A DNA stretch of 64,000 nucleotides from Candidatus Methylobacter titanis (GCA_029946125.1 JAQSDX010000003.1:1-64000); one strand, 5' to 3'. Shown: positions 1 through 9,173, counted from the first letter of the stretch. Translations and numbers: made by a program. Notes: a model not told the origin generated them from the letters alone.

Positions 1-217
1 TGCCATCGTTAGCATTTCTGGTGGCAACGGTCATGCCGCGTATTTGCGAGGTCATGCGGTTACTGATTGCCAGTCCTGCCGCATCATCCTTGGCCGAGTT
101 AACCCGTAAACCGGACGATAATCGCTCCATAGAAGTCGATAAGTCATTGTTAGTCTTATTTAATTGGCGTTGACTGTTGAGTGCTGAAATGTTGGTGTTA
201 ATTACCATGCCGGCCAT
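1..217 (-). CDS. fliC: Flagellin, N-terminal part (cut by window edge)
   Basis: Structural subunit of the flagellar filament, exported by the flagellar type III system. Only the first 72 codons are visible; the gene continues beyond base 1. The protein begins MAGMVINTN, then has the conserved flagellin D0/D1 helix with [20 protein letters not shown] and the [10 protein letters not shown] stretch, which identifies the family clearly. The start at 217 is preceded by a GGAGAA ribosome binding site five bases upstream; an in-frame ATG at 208 is the only alternative. A sigma-54-type promoter lies about 50 bases upstream. The variable central region and C-terminus cannot be judged, nor whether further flagellin copies follow. 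Confidence 0.95.
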   Translation of the reverse strand, partial: MAGMVINTNISALNSQRQLNKTNNDLSTSMERLSSGLRVNSAKDDAAGLAISNRMTSQIRGMTVATRNANDG

Positions 218-265
218 AGTTGTTCTCCTGGTAGAAAAATAAATTGTAAATGTCGAAATTTGATA

Positions 266-281
266 AGCTATTTTTATGCCA
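266..281 (-). promoter_or_regulatory. Sigma-54 (RpoN) promoter of flagellin gene
   Basis: Read on the minus strand the site is TGGCATAAAAATAGCT. It has the -24 GG and -12 GC dinucleotides exactly ten bases apart, as sigma-54 requires, with TGGCA at -24 matching the consensus. The expected transcription start lies about 12 bases downstream, leaving a leader of roughly 35-40 bases before the flagellin start at 217. Flagellin genes in many gammaproteobacteria use sigma-28; here the better visible match is sigma-54. Confidence 0.65.
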
Positions 282-585
282 AAAGTTAAATTAAATTCAA
301 GTAATTGAATTTAATAAGATTAATTTTATTGTTTGTGGTGGAGTCGGTTTTTTGACTAGGACGAATAATAGCGCTTTTGGATGAGTGACAGTTTTTTGCC
401 GCTCAATGTGGCATTGGCGGCAAAGTTTATATTTTTTATTTTGACTTTATATGTTGCGGATAATTTAGGGTATTACCGCCAATGCAGGTAGGCGCTGAAT
501 GATAGACATCGAAAAACATGTGTTGCTCTAAGCTTGGTTTAACTGACTTTTTTGAAATTAAGCATTAAAAATTCGAAGGGTGAGT

Positions 586-612
586 TAAAGTATTGTACGA
601 ACAGGTCGATAA
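586..612 (+). promoter_or_regulatory. Sigma-28 (FliA) promoter of yjfB-like gene
   Basis: TAAA at 586-589 and GTCGATAA at 605-612 are separated by 15 bases. This matches the sigma-28 consensus TAAA-N15-GCCGATAA at all but one position. The start codon of the small motility gene follows 31 bases later, with a TGGAGG ribosome binding site. The site therefore assigns that gene to the late flagellar class. Confidence 0.8.
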
Positions 613-643
613 TATTTTTGATGTCTAAATTTTGGAGGTTTTT

Positions 644-838
644 ATGATAGGTTCAGTAGGTGGTGCGCCGGGATTAGCAACGGCTCTTATGAAAGAGAAG
701 ACGGCGATGCAGGATGTGGAGGTCGCGGTAGTTAAGAAAGGTCAGGATATTGAAAAGGCTAAAGGGGAGTCGGCATTAAAGTTAATTGATTCGGCTTCTG
801 GCTCATTGGGGTCGGGGCGTATTGATGTGCGGGTATGA
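644..838 (+). CDS. YjfB-like putative motility protein
   Basis: A 64-residue protein of unknown biochemical role that resembles the YjfB_motility family of short proteins found next to flagellar genes. The family-like features are a helical core with VAVVKKGQDIEKAKGESALK and a C-terminus ending GSGRIDVRV. There is no signal peptide or membrane segment. The ATG at 644 is preferred over the TTG at 632 because TGGAGG lies at ideal distance before the ATG and the TTG overlaps that site. The sigma-28-like promoter immediately upstream and the divergent flagellin gene support a motility role. The activity itself is not known. Confidence 0.75.
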   Translation: MIGSVGGAPGLATALMKEKTAMQDVEVAVVKKGQDIEKAKGESALKLIDSASGSLGSGRIDVRV

Positions 839-883
839 TCGACTGATTTTGCGTTGATAGTGCGGCATACCAAGTCGGTTGGC

Positions 884-916
884 AAAAAAGAGCGGCTTTA
901 CGCTGCTCTTTTTTTT
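884..916. terminator. Bidirectional intrinsic terminator
   Basis: An A-rich arm, a stem of GAGC-GGC pairing with GC(T)GCTC, and a run of eight T form a hairpin usable in both directions. It lies between the end of the yjfB-like gene and the end of the convergent ypjD-like gene. Confidence 0.8.
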
Positions 917-918
917 GT

Positions 919-1713
919 TCAGATTTTCTTTAAAATAATTTCCAGCACCAGTTTGCTGCCAAAGTAAGCCAGCAGCAGTAAAACGAAGCCGGCCAAAGTC
1001 CAACGGACTGCGGTTTTTCCTCGCCAACCATAACGCAATCGGCCTATCAAAAGACAAGAAAAAATGATCCAGGCGATAATCGATAATACGGTCTTGTGTA
1101 CTAAATGCTGGGCGAATAAATCTTCAATAAATATAAAGCCGCTGATCAATGAAATGGTCAGAAAAAAAAGTCCCGTACCGAGCATTTGAAACAATAAGGA
1201 TTCCATGGTTTGCAAGGAAGGCAATGACTGGATAAAGCGTTTGGGCGGATGGCTTTTAAGCTGCTGGTCTTGAATGGCGAGCAAAATAGCTTGCAGGGCG
1301 GCAATGTTGAGCAGACTGAAGGCGATGATGGAGGTTAAGATGTGGATACTCATTTGCCAGTTGTAGGTGTGCAGTAGATGGGGTTTTTCGGACAGGTTCA
1401 GCTCTAGTGCCAGCATGATGGCTGCAAGCGGAAAGATAACGAGACCCAGTTTTTCGACAGGTTTGGTGATTGTTGCTATCAGCAGCAGCAAGGCGACAAT
1501 CAGGGAAATCAGCGATGCGGTGCTGATAAAGCTAAAATTAAAGCTGGCGTTCTGCTGGAAAGCGATAGATGTATATAATGTGTGCGCGCATACTGCTGTC
1601 CATGCCAGATAAAGCGGTGTACGCTTCTGTCTGTTCAGATGGGTATCTCGGGCAATAAACAGCGTGCTTGCCAGATAAGTGCAAATTGACAGAGTAACGA
1701 GTGTGGTGTTCAT
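919..1713 (-). CDS. YpjD/CcsA-family inner-membrane protein (cytochrome c assembly-like)
   Basis: An integral membrane protein of 264 residues with about eight hydrophobic segments. Its length and position next to ffh match the gammaproteobacterial YpjD family, whose domain is related to CcsA/HemX haem-handling proteins. A conserved-looking loop, YNWQMSIHILTS, carries the His that CcsA-type proteins use near haem. The ATG at 1713 (MNTTLVTLS) is chosen because it gives the usual family length and puts the first membrane helix at the N-terminus; upstream extension only adds polar, non-family sequence. It is transcribed divergently from ffh. The biochemical role in this organism is an inference; haem or cytochrome c maturation is the family hint. 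Confidence 0.75.
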   Translation of the reverse strand: MNTTLVTLSICTYLASTLFIARDTHLNRQKRTPLYLAWTAVCAHTLYTSIAFQQNASFNFSFISTASLISLIVALLLLIATITKPVEKLGLVIFPLAAIMLALELNLSEKPHLLHTYNWQMSIHILTSIIAFSLLNIAALQAILLAIQDQQLKSHPPKRFIQSLPSLQTMESLLFQMLGTGLFFLTISLISGFIFIEDLFAQHLVHKTVLSIIAWIIFSCLLIGRLRYGWRGKTAVRWTLAGFVLLLLAYFGSKLVLEIILKKI

Positions 1714-1951
1714 TAGGGTTGTTTGTATGGTTTTGTGATCAAGTGATAACGGTGTGGACTTGTTGCCTGAATGGATGCGGGTGGGCAGTGGCAGCGTCCT
1801 CATGATAAGACTGGCGGAATCTACAGGGCAGCACAAATTCCCTTGAGATTAATGCAAAGGCCTCAATGGCTATGTTAATATATCCCGCTCAATAGTCCTA
1901 GCGCATTTGTGTTAGTGAGTGGTTTCCTTAAAGATTAATAAAGACACTGAT

Positions 1952-3313
1952 ATGTTTGATAATTTAACCGATCGATTAAGTAGCACGCTTAAAAAAATTA
2001 AGGGTCAGGGGCGCTTGACTGAAGGCAATATCAAGGACACCCTGCGCGAAGTGCGTATGGCTTTGCTTGAGGCTGATGTCGCTTTACCGGTGGTTACGGA
2101 CTTTATTGAACGTATCAAGATAGGTGCGTTAGGCCAAGAAGTTCAGTCCAGTCTTTCGCCCGGGCAGTCTCTGATCAAGCTGGTTCAAGCTGAACTGGTT
2201 ACGGTAATGGGTGAGGCCAACGAAAAGTTGAATCTCAACGCGGTTCCGCCTGCGATTATTTTAATGGCCGGTTTGCAGGGCGCTGGTAAAACGACGACGG
2301 TGGCTAAATTAGGCCGCTGGCTCAAAGAAAATCAAAAGAAAAAAGTCGGCGTGGTCAGTACTGACGTTTATCGGCCTGCGGCTATTAAGCAATTGCAGAT
2401 GCTGGCAAATGAGGTTTCTTTGGACTTTTTTGACAGTGATGTGTCGCAAAAACCGGTAGATATTGCTAAAAACGCGATTGAAGCGGCCAAGAGAAAGTTT
2501 CTCGATGTCATTATTATCGATACCGCAGGTCGTCTGCATATTGATGATGAGATGATGGGGGAGATTAAGGAATTGCATGCGGCAATCAATCCTATCGAAA
2601 CCTTGTTTGTGGTTGATAGCATGACCGGGCAGGATGCTGCGATTACCGCCAAAGCCTTTAATGATGCCTTGCCGTTGACCGGGATTATCCTGACCAAGGC
2701 GGATGGCGATGCGCGGGGCGGGGCGGCGTTGTCTATACGCCATATTACCGGCAAGCCGATCAAGTTTATCGGCATGGGCGAAAAAACCGATGCTTTGGAG
2801 CCTTTCTACCCGGATCGTATCGCCTCCCGTATCTTGGGTATGGGCGATGTGTTGGGTCTGATTGAAGAGATCGAACAGAAGGTTGATAAAGAAAAGGCTG
2901 AGAAGCTGGTCAAAAAGCTGCAAAAGGGTAAGGCCTTTGATCTGGAGGATTTTCGTGAGCAGTTGCTGCAAATGCAGAATATGGGCGGAGTCGGTTCCAT
3001 GCTGGATAAATTGCCGGGTATGAATGACATTCCGCAGGAAATGAGAGATAAGGTTAATGATAAGGAATTATCGCGTCAGATTGGGGTGATTAATTCCATG
3101 ACCATGAAGGAGCGACGTTATCCTGATTTGATTAAAGGCGGCCGCAAGAAACGTATTGCTGATGGTTGCGGACAACAATTATCGGATGTTAATCGTATCT
3201 TGAAACAGTTTATGATGATGCAGAAAATGATGAAGCGTTTCAAAACAGGCAACATGACCAATATGATGCGGGGCATAAAAAATAATGTGCGCGGCATGAG
3301 TATGAGAAGGTAA
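1952..3313 (+). CDS. ffh: Signal recognition particle protein Ffh
   Basis: The SRP54 GTPase that binds 4.5S RNA and hydrophobic signal sequences on nascent chains and delivers ribosomes to FtsY at the membrane. The protein is 453 residues, the usual length. The N domain is followed by the G domain with P-loop GLQGAGKTT, DTAGR and TKADGD. The M domain is methionine-rich and has the RNA-binding KKRIADGCGQQLSDVNR segment and a C-terminal MMMQKMMKRF tail. The ATG at 1952 (MFDNLTDRLS) is chosen over a possible GTG at 1919 because it matches the family start. It is followed by the rpsP operon, the common gammaproteobacterial order. Confidence 0.97.
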   Translation: MFDNLTDRLSSTLKKIKGQGRLTEGNIKDTLREVRMALLEADVALPVVTDFIERIKIGALGQEVQSSLSPGQSLIKLVQAELVTVMGEANEKLNLNAVPPAIILMAGLQGAGKTTTVAKLGRWLKENQKKKVGVVSTDVYRPAAIKQLQMLANEVSLDFFDSDVSQKPVDIAKNAIEAAKRKFLDVIIIDTAGRLHIDDEMMGEIKELHAAINPIETLFVVDSMTGQDAAITAKAFNDALPLTGIILTKADGDARGGAALSIRHITGKPIKFIGMGEKTDALEPFYPDRIASRILGMGDVLGLIEEIEQKVDKEKAEKLVKKLQKGKAFDLEDFREQLLQMQNMGGVGSMLDKLPGMNDIPQEMRDKVNDKELSRQIGVINSMTMKERRYPDLIKGGRKKRIADGCGQQLSDVNRILKQFMMMQKMMKRFKTGNMTNMMRGIKNNVRGMSMRR

Positions 3314-3451
3314 TTATTGTTGCGTTAATGACGGCTTATTCGATGGCTAAAGTGAATGAATTTGACGGGATGTGCGTTGTTCTTTACTTATAGAGAAAAT
3401 CGAGTAAAATAAGTCGATTAAATTTTGACTAATTGTTTTTGAGGAACTTTG

Positions 3452-3703
3452 ATGGTAACCATTCGTCTTTCTAGAGGTGGCGCGAAAAATCGTCCTTTCT
3501 ACCACGTTGTTGTAACCGATAGCAGAAGCGGTCGTGATGGTCGTTATATCGAACGTCTTGGTTTTTTTAACCCGTTAGCGCGTGGTAATGAAGAAAAATT
3601 ACGTTTAGATTGCGACCGTGTTGATCATTGGAAAGCCAATGGCGCACAGCCTTCTGAGCGTGTTGCAAAATTGATTAAAGACGCACGTAAAGCGGCGGCA
3701 TAA
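3452..3703 (+). CDS. rpsP: 30S ribosomal protein S16
   Basis: A small-subunit protein needed for early 30S assembly. The 83-residue product begins [20 protein letters not shown], the S16 signature, and contains the typical ERLGFFNP stretch. A GAGGAAC ribosome binding site precedes the ATG at 3452. It is the first gene of rpsP-rimM-trmD-rplS, which couples ribosome parts with ribosome and tRNA maturation factors. rimM follows after seven bases. Confidence 0.97.
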   Translation: MVTIRLSRGGAKNRPFYHVVVTDSRSGRDGRYIERLGFFNPLARGNEEKLRLDCDRVDHWKANGAQPSERVAKLIKDARKAAA

Positions 3704-3710
3704 ACCTAAA

Positions 3711-4217
3711 TTGTCAAAGCAACAGCATATAAGTGTCGGAAAAATTTCCGGCGTTTTTGGTATAAAGGGATGGGTTAAGGTATTTTCCTTTACTGATCCG
3801 AGGGAAAATATTTTAACTTATTCCCCCTGGTTGTTGAAAAAAGACGATGAAACAAAAACGGTTAGTGTTGTTGACGGGCAGCTGCAAGGTAAGACCATAG
3901 TCGCTCAGTTGACGGGTGTTAATGATAGAAATCAAGCAGAAAGTCTGATGGGCTGGGTTATTTTCATAACCCAAGAGCAATTGCCTAACGCTGCTAAAGA
4001 TGAATATTACTGGTCTGATTTGATTGGTTTGCAGGTTGAAACCGTTGATGGTGTTCAGCTAGGCCGGGTTGATAGTCTGCTGGAAACAGGCGCTAATGAT
4101 GTGATCATTGTTCAGGGAGAGCGAGAACGGGTTATTCCGTTTTTACAGGGACAAACGATAATTAGCGTTGATCTGGTTGCGGGTAAAATTATTGTCGACT
4201 GGGATCCTGAGTTTTAA
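3711..4217 (+). CDS. rimM: 16S rRNA processing protein RimM
   Basis: A maturation factor for the 3' domain of 16S rRNA, acting on the 30S head with S19. The 168-residue protein has the N-terminal barrel start [20 protein letters not shown] and the C-terminal PRC-barrel-like half with [11 protein letters not shown] and NDVIIV. It must start at the TTG at 3711, only seven bases after the rpsP stop and without a clear ribosome binding site, so translation is probably coupled to rpsP. Weak initiation would fit the low RimM:S16 ratio known in other bacteria. trmD follows eight bases later. Confidence 0.95.
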   Translation: MSKQQHISVGKISGVFGIKGWVKVFSFTDPRENILTYSPWLLKKDDETKTVSVVDGQLQGKTIVAQLTGVNDRNQAESLMGWVIFITQEQLPNAAKDEYYWSDLIGLQVETVDGVQLGRVDSLLETGANDVIIVQGERERVIPFLQGQTIISVDLVAGKIIVDWDPEF

Positions 4218-4225
4218 TTGCTGTC

Positions 4226-4963
4226 ATGCGTTTTGATGTTGTAACCTTATTTCCAGAAATGGTGGTAGCGGCTGCGGGTTGCGGCGTAACCGGCAGGGCA
4301 ATCGAACGCAACATCGTCAGTTTGTCGGTATGGAATCCTCGGGACTATACCGTGGATAGACACAGAACTGTTGATGATCGGCCTTACGGCGGCGGTCCTG
4401 GTATGGTCATGAAATATCAGCCCTTGCATGATGCGGTCAATGATGCGAAACAGGCTGGCGAAAAAACCGCCAAAGTGGTTTATTTGAGTCCGCAAGGCAA
4501 GCCGATTACTCAGGCTTTGTTGTCAGAAGCTTGTAATGAAACGCAATTAATTTTAGTTGCGGGACGTTATGAAGGTATTGATGAACGTTTTGTCGAGTTG
4601 GATTGCGACGATGAATGGTCTATCGGTGACTATGTTATCAGTGGCGGCGAACTTGCAGTTTTGGTAGTCATTGATGCAATAACGCGGTTGTTGCCGGGTG
4701 TGCTTGGCGATGAAGACTCTGCCCAGCAGGACTCTCACAGCGACGGTTTGCTGGATTGCCCTCACTTTACCAGGCCTGAACAGATTGAAGGACGTTCGGT
4801 GCCGACGGTTTTATTAGGTGGTAATCATGCGGATATAGCCCGCTGGCGAATGAAGCAGGCTTTGGGTAGAACTTGGCAGAAACGGCCGGATTTGCTGGAA
4901 AAAAAGAATTTGAGTGCAGAGCAGGAAAATTTGCTTAGAGAATTTATTGTGGAGTTGGTTTAA
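4226..4963 (+). CDS. trmD: tRNA (guanine-N1-)-methyltransferase TrmD
   Basis: Methylates G37 next to the anticodon using S-adenosylmethionine, preventing +1 frameshifting. The 245-residue product shows the SPOUT trefoil-knot landmarks [29 protein letters not shown] and [12 protein letters not shown]. The C-terminal domain carries [10 protein letters not shown], which contacts tRNA. It is the third gene of the rpsP operon and lies 14 bases before rplS. Length and motifs are fully typical. Confidence 0.97.
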   Translation: MRFDVVTLFPEMVVAAAGCGVTGRAIERNIVSLSVWNPRDYTVDRHRTVDDRPYGGGPGMVMKYQPLHDAVNDAKQAGEKTAKVVYLSPQGKPITQALLSEACNETQLILVAGRYEGIDERFVELDCDDEWSIGDYVISGGELAVLVVIDAITRLLPGVLGDEDSAQQDSHSDGLLDCPHFTRPEQIEGRSVPTVLLGGNHADIARWRMKQALGRTWQKRPDLLEKKNLSAEQENLLREFIVELV

Positions 4964-4977
4964 ATTAAGGTGTGGTA

Positions 4978-5319
4978 ATGAGCAATATTATTGATGAATT
5001 GGAAGCAGAGCAACTGAAACAGATTCCTGACTTTGGTCCAGGTGACACGGTTGTTGTGCAGGTTAAGGTAAAAGAAGGCGAGCGTGAAAGAATTCAGGCT
5101 TTTGAAGGTATCGTGATTGCAAAACGTAATCGCGGATTAAACTCAGCTTTCACAGTAAGAAAAATTTCTCACGGTACTGGTGTTGAGCGTGTGTTTCAAA
5201 CTCACAGCCCTATCATTAGCGAGATCAATGTTAAGCGTCGCGGCGATGTACGTCGTGCCAAGTTGTATTACTTGCGTGACCTGACTGGTAAAGCGGCTCG
5301 TATTAAAGAAAAACTTTAA
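4978..5319 (+). CDS. rplS: 50S ribosomal protein L19
   Basis: A large-subunit protein at the 30S-50S interface. The product is 113 residues and carries the L19 core [25 protein letters not shown] and [25 protein letters not shown]. The ATG at 4978 (MSNIIDELE) is preferred over GTG 4972 because an AAGGTG ribosome binding site lies just upstream and the family begins this way. It is the last gene of the operon, followed by a strong terminator. Confidence 0.97.
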   Translation: MSNIIDELEAEQLKQIPDFGPGDTVVVQVKVKEGERERIQAFEGIVIAKRNRGLNSAFTVRKISHGTGVERVFQTHSPIISEINVKRRGDVRRAKLYYLRDLTGKAARIKEKL

Positions 5320-5340
5320 TCAGGCGTTTTTACATGAGAT

Positions 5341-5370
5341 AAAAAAGGCAGCTTTGAGCTGCCTTTTTTT
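5341..5370 (+). terminator. Intrinsic terminator of rpsP-rplS operon
   Basis: AAAAAAGGCAGC and GCTGCCTTTTTTT flank a four-base loop (TTTGA region), giving a GC stem followed by seven T. It lies 22 bases after the rplS stop. The A-run on the left arm lets it act in both directions, though no minus-strand gene ends here. Confidence 0.9.
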
Positions 5371-5417
5371 ATGGCTAATCTTTTATCGAATCATTAAAAT
5401 TATTTAAGGTTTATTTA

Positions 5418-5903
5418 ATGCCATTTATAATTCAGTGGGTGGAAAACTGTTTGGGATCTCAGGAAGTTGTGAGGCTTCAGACTCCGGCAGGACGACTGGC
5501 TTTATATTGCCAGCAGGGTGTGATCATCAAAACTGATTGGGAATTGGGTAATTACCCGGGTCTGACCGGTGAGCATGAATTAAACTCGTATTGGCAGCAT
5601 GTCGATAATCGCATTAATATTAAATTGTTAAAACAAGGCAGTGTATACAGAAACCAGGTCTGGACTGCACTTTGCCAAATACCCTTTGGCGAAACCATGA
5701 CTTATTCTGCATTGGCAAAAAAAATAGGTTCTTCTGCACGTGCGGTCGGTAATGCGTGTAGAGACAATCCCTATGCTTTATTTATTCCCTGTCATCGGGT
5801 GGTTTCTGTTTCCGGTATGGGCGGCTATTGCGGGCAAACTGAGGGCGATTTAATGGCTATAAAACACAAATTACTGGAATTTGAAGCCAGCCATAAAAAA
5901 TGA
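5418..5903 (+). CDS. ogt: Methylated-DNA--protein-cysteine methyltransferase
   Basis: A suicide DNA repair protein that moves the alkyl group from O6-alkylguanine onto its own cysteine. The 161-residue product carries the active-site motif IPCHRVV with the acceptor Cys, plus the helix-turn-helix region RNQVWTALCQIPFGETMTYSALA that inserts into the minor groove. The length is that of Ogt rather than the larger Ada. The start at 5418 has a weak AAGG ribosome binding site. The stop overlaps the xerD start (ATGA), so the two genes are co-translated. Confidence 0.93.
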   Translation: MPFIIQWVENCLGSQEVVRLQTPAGRLALYCQQGVIIKTDWELGNYPGLTGEHELNSYWQHVDNRINIKLLKQGSVYRNQVWTALCQIPFGETMTYSALAKKIGSSARAVGNACRDNPYALFIPCHRVVSVSGMGGYCGQTEGDLMAIKHKLLEFEASHKK

Positions 5904-6784
5904 ATGCAGCTGTTTTGATCGACCAATTTCTTGATGCTGTTTGGGTAGAGCAGGGCTTGAGCGAGAATACGCTTTCAGCCTATGGTAGTGATTTGAGGAT
6001 TTTTGCCAAATGGTTGGCAGGAAAACCTATGCTCGACGTTGATGGTGGAGAGTTATCAAGTTTTCTTGCCAGCCGCTATAAAGACGGCATAGGCAACCGA
6101 TCTACTGCGCGCATCTTGTCCAGTCTTCGACGGTTCTATGGCTATTATATCCGAGAAAACAGCATCAAGGTCGACCCCACCGCCTTGATAGAATCGCCCC
6201 ATATTGGCCAACTGTTGCCCACATCGCTTTCTGAAAAGGATGTCGAATTATTGTTGGCAGCGCCGGAAGTCACTAATACCTTGGGTTTTAGGGATAGAGC
6301 TATGTTGGAAATGCTTTATGCCACAGGACTTAGGGTGTCGGAACTGGTTAATTTAAAGTTTGAGCAGATCAGTTTTAGGCAAGGTGTGGTCAGAATTATC
6401 GGTAAAGGCAACAAAGAGCGACTGGTGCCGGTCGGTGAAGAAGCCATGAGCTGGCTGGAGGATTATATGAACCAAGCGAGAAAGACCCTACTTGGTGAAC
6501 GCCAATGTGATTATTTGTTTGTTACCAATCGAGCCGACGGCATGACTAGGCAGGCTTTTTGGCATATTATCAAACGTCATGCAAAAAAAGCCGGCATCAA
6601 CAAAGAACTGTCGCCACATACCTTAAGGCATGCTTTCGCTACGCATTTGTTAAATCATGGCGCGGATTTGCGTGTGGTACAACTATTGCTCGGGCATTCG
6701 GATTTATCGACCACGCAAATTTATACCCATATTGCCCGCGAAAGACTCAAAGAATTACATGTAAAATATCATCCAAGAGGATAG
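5900..6784 (+). CDS. xerD: Site-specific tyrosine recombinase XerD
   Basis: With XerC it resolves chromosome dimers at dif under FtsK control. The 294-residue product has an N-terminal SAM-like DNA-binding domain. The catalytic domain holds the tyrosine recombinase residues: Arg in ATGLRVSELVNL, Lys in KGNKERLVP, HxxR in SPHTLRHAFATHLL, the second His in LLGHSDLSTTQ, and the Tyr in IYTH. LLGHSDLSTTQIYTH is the XerD-type box. The start overlaps the ogt stop by four bases. The absence of integrase-like flanking repeats argues for the housekeeping role rather than a mobile element. Confidence 0.95.
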   Translation: MNAAVLIDQFLDAVWVEQGLSENTLSAYGSDLRIFAKWLAGKPMLDVDGGELSSFLASRYKDGIGNRSTARILSSLRRFYGYYIRENSIKVDPTALIESPHIGQLLPTSLSEKDVELLLAAPEVTNTLGFRDRAMLEMLYATGLRVSELVNLKFEQISFRQGVVRIIGKGNKERLVPVGEEAMSWLEDYMNQARKTLLGERQCDYLFVTNRADGMTRQAFWHIIKRHAKKAGINKELSPHTLRHAFATHLLNHGADLRVVQLLLGHSDLSTTQIYTHIARERLKELHVKYHPRG

Positions 6785-6789
6785 CTAAG

Positions 6790-7566
6790 ATGGCTCAAAA
6801 TATTCACCCGACCGCTTACATAGCACCGGATGTGTCGCTGGGAGACAATGTCACGGTAGGGCCTTTTGCCGTTATTGAGACCGGTGCTCAAATGGGTGCT
6901 AACTGCCAGATAGGCGCTCATGCCGTAGTACATAGTCATGTAAAAATGGGCAATGGCAATATTTTACATCCGCATGCGGTATTGGGCGGATTACCGCAAG
7001 ATACCGGTTTTAAAGCCGAAACGGTTTCCTGGCTTATTTGTGGCGATAATAACGTTTTTAGAGAGGGTTTTACTGCACATCGAGCCTCCAAAGAACATGC
7101 CGAAACGCGCATTGGCTCGGGTTGTTTCTTTATGAACAACAGTCATGTTGCGCATGACAGCATAATCGGAAATAACACTATATTCGCCAATAATGTCGCG
7201 ATTGGCGGACATGTTGAGGTCGGCAATAATGTTTTTATCGGCGGGGCAGTGGTTGCGCATCAGTTTTGCCGGATCGGTTCGTTTGCGATAGTGCAAGGCA
7301 CAACCGGTCTTAATATGGATGTTATTCCCTTTATGCTGATTGGCGGGCGTCCCGCGCGGCATTATAAGTTAAACACCGTAGGATTAAGACGTGCAGGAAT
7401 TACCGGAGAGCGCTATAAGGTGCTGTCGGCGGCATTTCGCCTGTTAAAGAACAGACAAAGCCTGGATGACTTGGAAGAAACGGAAGAATTAAAGCAATTG
7501 AAAGACTGGCTGGCCGTTAAGTCCAAGCGCGGCGTGCATGGCTTTGTTGATGTGTCGAAAAAGTAG
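6790..7566 (+). CDS. lpxA: LpxA-type UDP-N-acetylglucosamine acyltransferase
   Basis: A 258-residue protein made of left-handed beta-helix hexapeptide repeats, with the LpxA landmarks SHVAHDS (catalytic His), FANNVAIGGHVEVGNNVFIGG and VAHQFCRIG, and the C-terminal helical part GLRRAGIT. LpxA transfers a 3-hydroxyacyl chain from ACP to UDP-GlcNAc in the first step of lipid A synthesis. The start ATG at 6790 (MAQNIHPTAY) gives the usual length. The gene follows xerD by five bases and is not in an lpxD-fabZ-lpxA-lpxB cluster. It may therefore be the only lpxA of the genome, or a second copy with a different substrate. I cannot distinguish these. Confidence 0.8.
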   Translation: MAQNIHPTAYIAPDVSLGDNVTVGPFAVIETGAQMGANCQIGAHAVVHSHVKMGNGNILHPHAVLGGLPQDTGFKAETVSWLICGDNNVFREGFTAHRASKEHAETRIGSGCFFMNNSHVAHDSIIGNNTIFANNVAIGGHVEVGNNVFIGGAVVAHQFCRIGSFAIVQGTTGLNMDVIPFMLIGGRPARHYKLNTVGLRRAGITGERYKVLSAAFRLLKNRQSLDDLEETEELKQLKDWLAVKSKRGVHGFVDVSKK

Positions 7567-7781
7567 GGTGAGCAGTGCTTTTTTTGCCCGCATAAGATTT
7601 CAAGTCGGATGAGGATTTCAATCGCTGATCCCCTTCAATGTGGAAACGTCAATTCAGTATTGCGGCTAATGATGGATGCTGAAAAATTAACCTTGTCCGG
7701 CTTAAATTTCCAGTATCTGGTATCATAAGCGATTGAATTACGGCACTTCGCCGCCATTTACGTCAACATAAAGAGTCCTTA

Positions 7782-9170
7782 GTGAGTACTGCCAAATTTT
7801 CATCCCTAGCTTTAAAACCCGCCCTGCTTGAAAACATCGAATCCCTGGGTTACACCCAATTAACGCCGATACAGGCGGAGAGCCTGCCGCATATTCTTGA
7901 GGGCAGGGATGTGATTGCGCAGGCTAAGACCGGCAGTGGCAAAACTGCTGCATTTGGTATTGGTCTGTTATCCAAGTTGGATCTGAACAGTTTTAGAGTT
8001 CAGGCGATGGTTGTTTGCCCAACACGGGAACTTGCGGATCAGGTCGGCAAGGAGATTCGGCGCTTAGCGCGATTCACGCAAAATATTAAGGTATTGACCT
8101 TGTGCGGCGGCGTACCTTTCGGGCCGCAGCTGGGTTCGTTGGAGCATGGTGTTCATGTGGTTGTCGGCACGCCGGGCCGGTTGCAGGAACATCTGCGCAA
8201 GCGCAGCTTACGATTGAGCAATCTAAAGGTACTGGTGCTGGATGAGGCAGACCGGATGCTGGATATGGGCTTTGAAGAGGCTATTACCGACGTGATTTCC
8301 TACGCACCGACGCACCGGCAAACCTTGCTGTTTTCAGCGACGTATACCGATCCTATTCGGGAAATAAGCCAGAAATTTCAGTTTAAGCCGGTTTCCGTCA
8401 GTATTGAGAGCAGTCACCATGACAGCGATATTGAGCAGCGTTTTTACCAAGTAGAAAAGTCTAAACGGATCAACGCGCTGGCTTATCTTTTATCTTACTA
8501 TCGGCCTGAATCAGCCGTGGTCTTTTGCAATACCAAACGCGATTGCCAGGATGTGGCAAGTTCGCTTGAAAACAGCGGTTTTTCGGTTCAGGCCTTGCAT
8601 GGCGATTTAGAGCAAAAGCATCGGGATCAGGTATTGGTGCGCTTTGCCAATAAGAGCTGCTCTGTTTTGGTGGCGACCGATGTGGCCGCGCGAGGACTGG
8701 ATATTAAGGATATGCAAGCGGTGATCAATTACGAATTGCCTTGGGATCCTGAAATTTACGTGCACCGGATTGGGCGTACCGGCCGCGCCGGTAACAAGGG
8801 CCTGGCGCTTAGCTTATGCACGGAACAGGAATTAAACCGGGTTAAAGCGATTGAGGAGTATCAAGCTATTCCGGTTAAGTGGGACGAAGTGGCGCCTTTC
8901 CAGATGAGCCATGAGCCGCGCTTTGAGCCGCCGATGGTGACCTTATGGATAGACGGCGGGCGAAAAAATAAAGTGCGTCCGGGGGATATACTCGGTGCGT
9001 TAACGGGTGATTCGGGAATTGCCGGCAGTGAAGTCGGTAAAATCGATATTTTTGATGCCCATGCTTACGTGGCTATCAAGCAGGGCAGTGTTGATAAGGC
9101 CTTGGCTTGTTTGAGAAACGGTAAAATAAAGGGCCGCAATTTTAACGTTCGTAAGTCCCAGTGGGGATAA
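7782..9170 (+). CDS. dbpA: ATP-dependent RNA helicase DbpA
   Basis: A DEAD-box helicase that acts on 23S rRNA hairpin 92 during 50S assembly. The 462-residue product shows Q motif TPIQAESLP, motif I AKTGSGKTAA, PTRELADQ, TPGR, motif II DEAD, motif III SAT and motif [12 protein letters not shown]. The C-terminal 75 residues match the DbpA RNA-binding domain (RPGDILGALTGDSGIAGSEVGKIDI), which separates it from the other DEAD-box proteins. Translation starts at GTG 7782 with a weak AAGAG upstream. A perfect terminator follows the stop, and rhlE converges from the other side. Confidence 0.95.
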   Translation: MSTAKFSSLALKPALLENIESLGYTQLTPIQAESLPHILEGRDVIAQAKTGSGKTAAFGIGLLSKLDLNSFRVQAMVVCPTRELADQVGKEIRRLARFTQNIKVLTLCGGVPFGPQLGSLEHGVHVVVGTPGRLQEHLRKRSLRLSNLKVLVLDEADRMLDMGFEEAITDVISYAPTHRQTLLFSATYTDPIREISQKFQFKPVSVSIESSHHDSDIEQRFYQVEKSKRINALAYLLSYYRPESAVVFCNTKRDCQDVASSLENSGFSVQALHGDLEQKHRDQVLVRFANKSCSVLVATDVAARGLDIKDMQAVINYELPWDPEIYVHRIGRTGRAGNKGLALSLCTEQELNRVKAIEEYQAIPVKWDEVAPFQMSHEPRFEPPMVTLWIDGGRKNKVRPGDILGALTGDSGIAGSEVGKIDIFDAHAYVAIKQGSVDKALACLRNGKIKGRNFNVRKSQWG

Positions 9171-9173
9171 GCG

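Noticed and set aside
5900-6784. XerD considered as a phage or island integrase
   Set aside because: It has XerD-specific motifs, is coupled to ogt, and no attachment-site repeats or phage genes are nearby.
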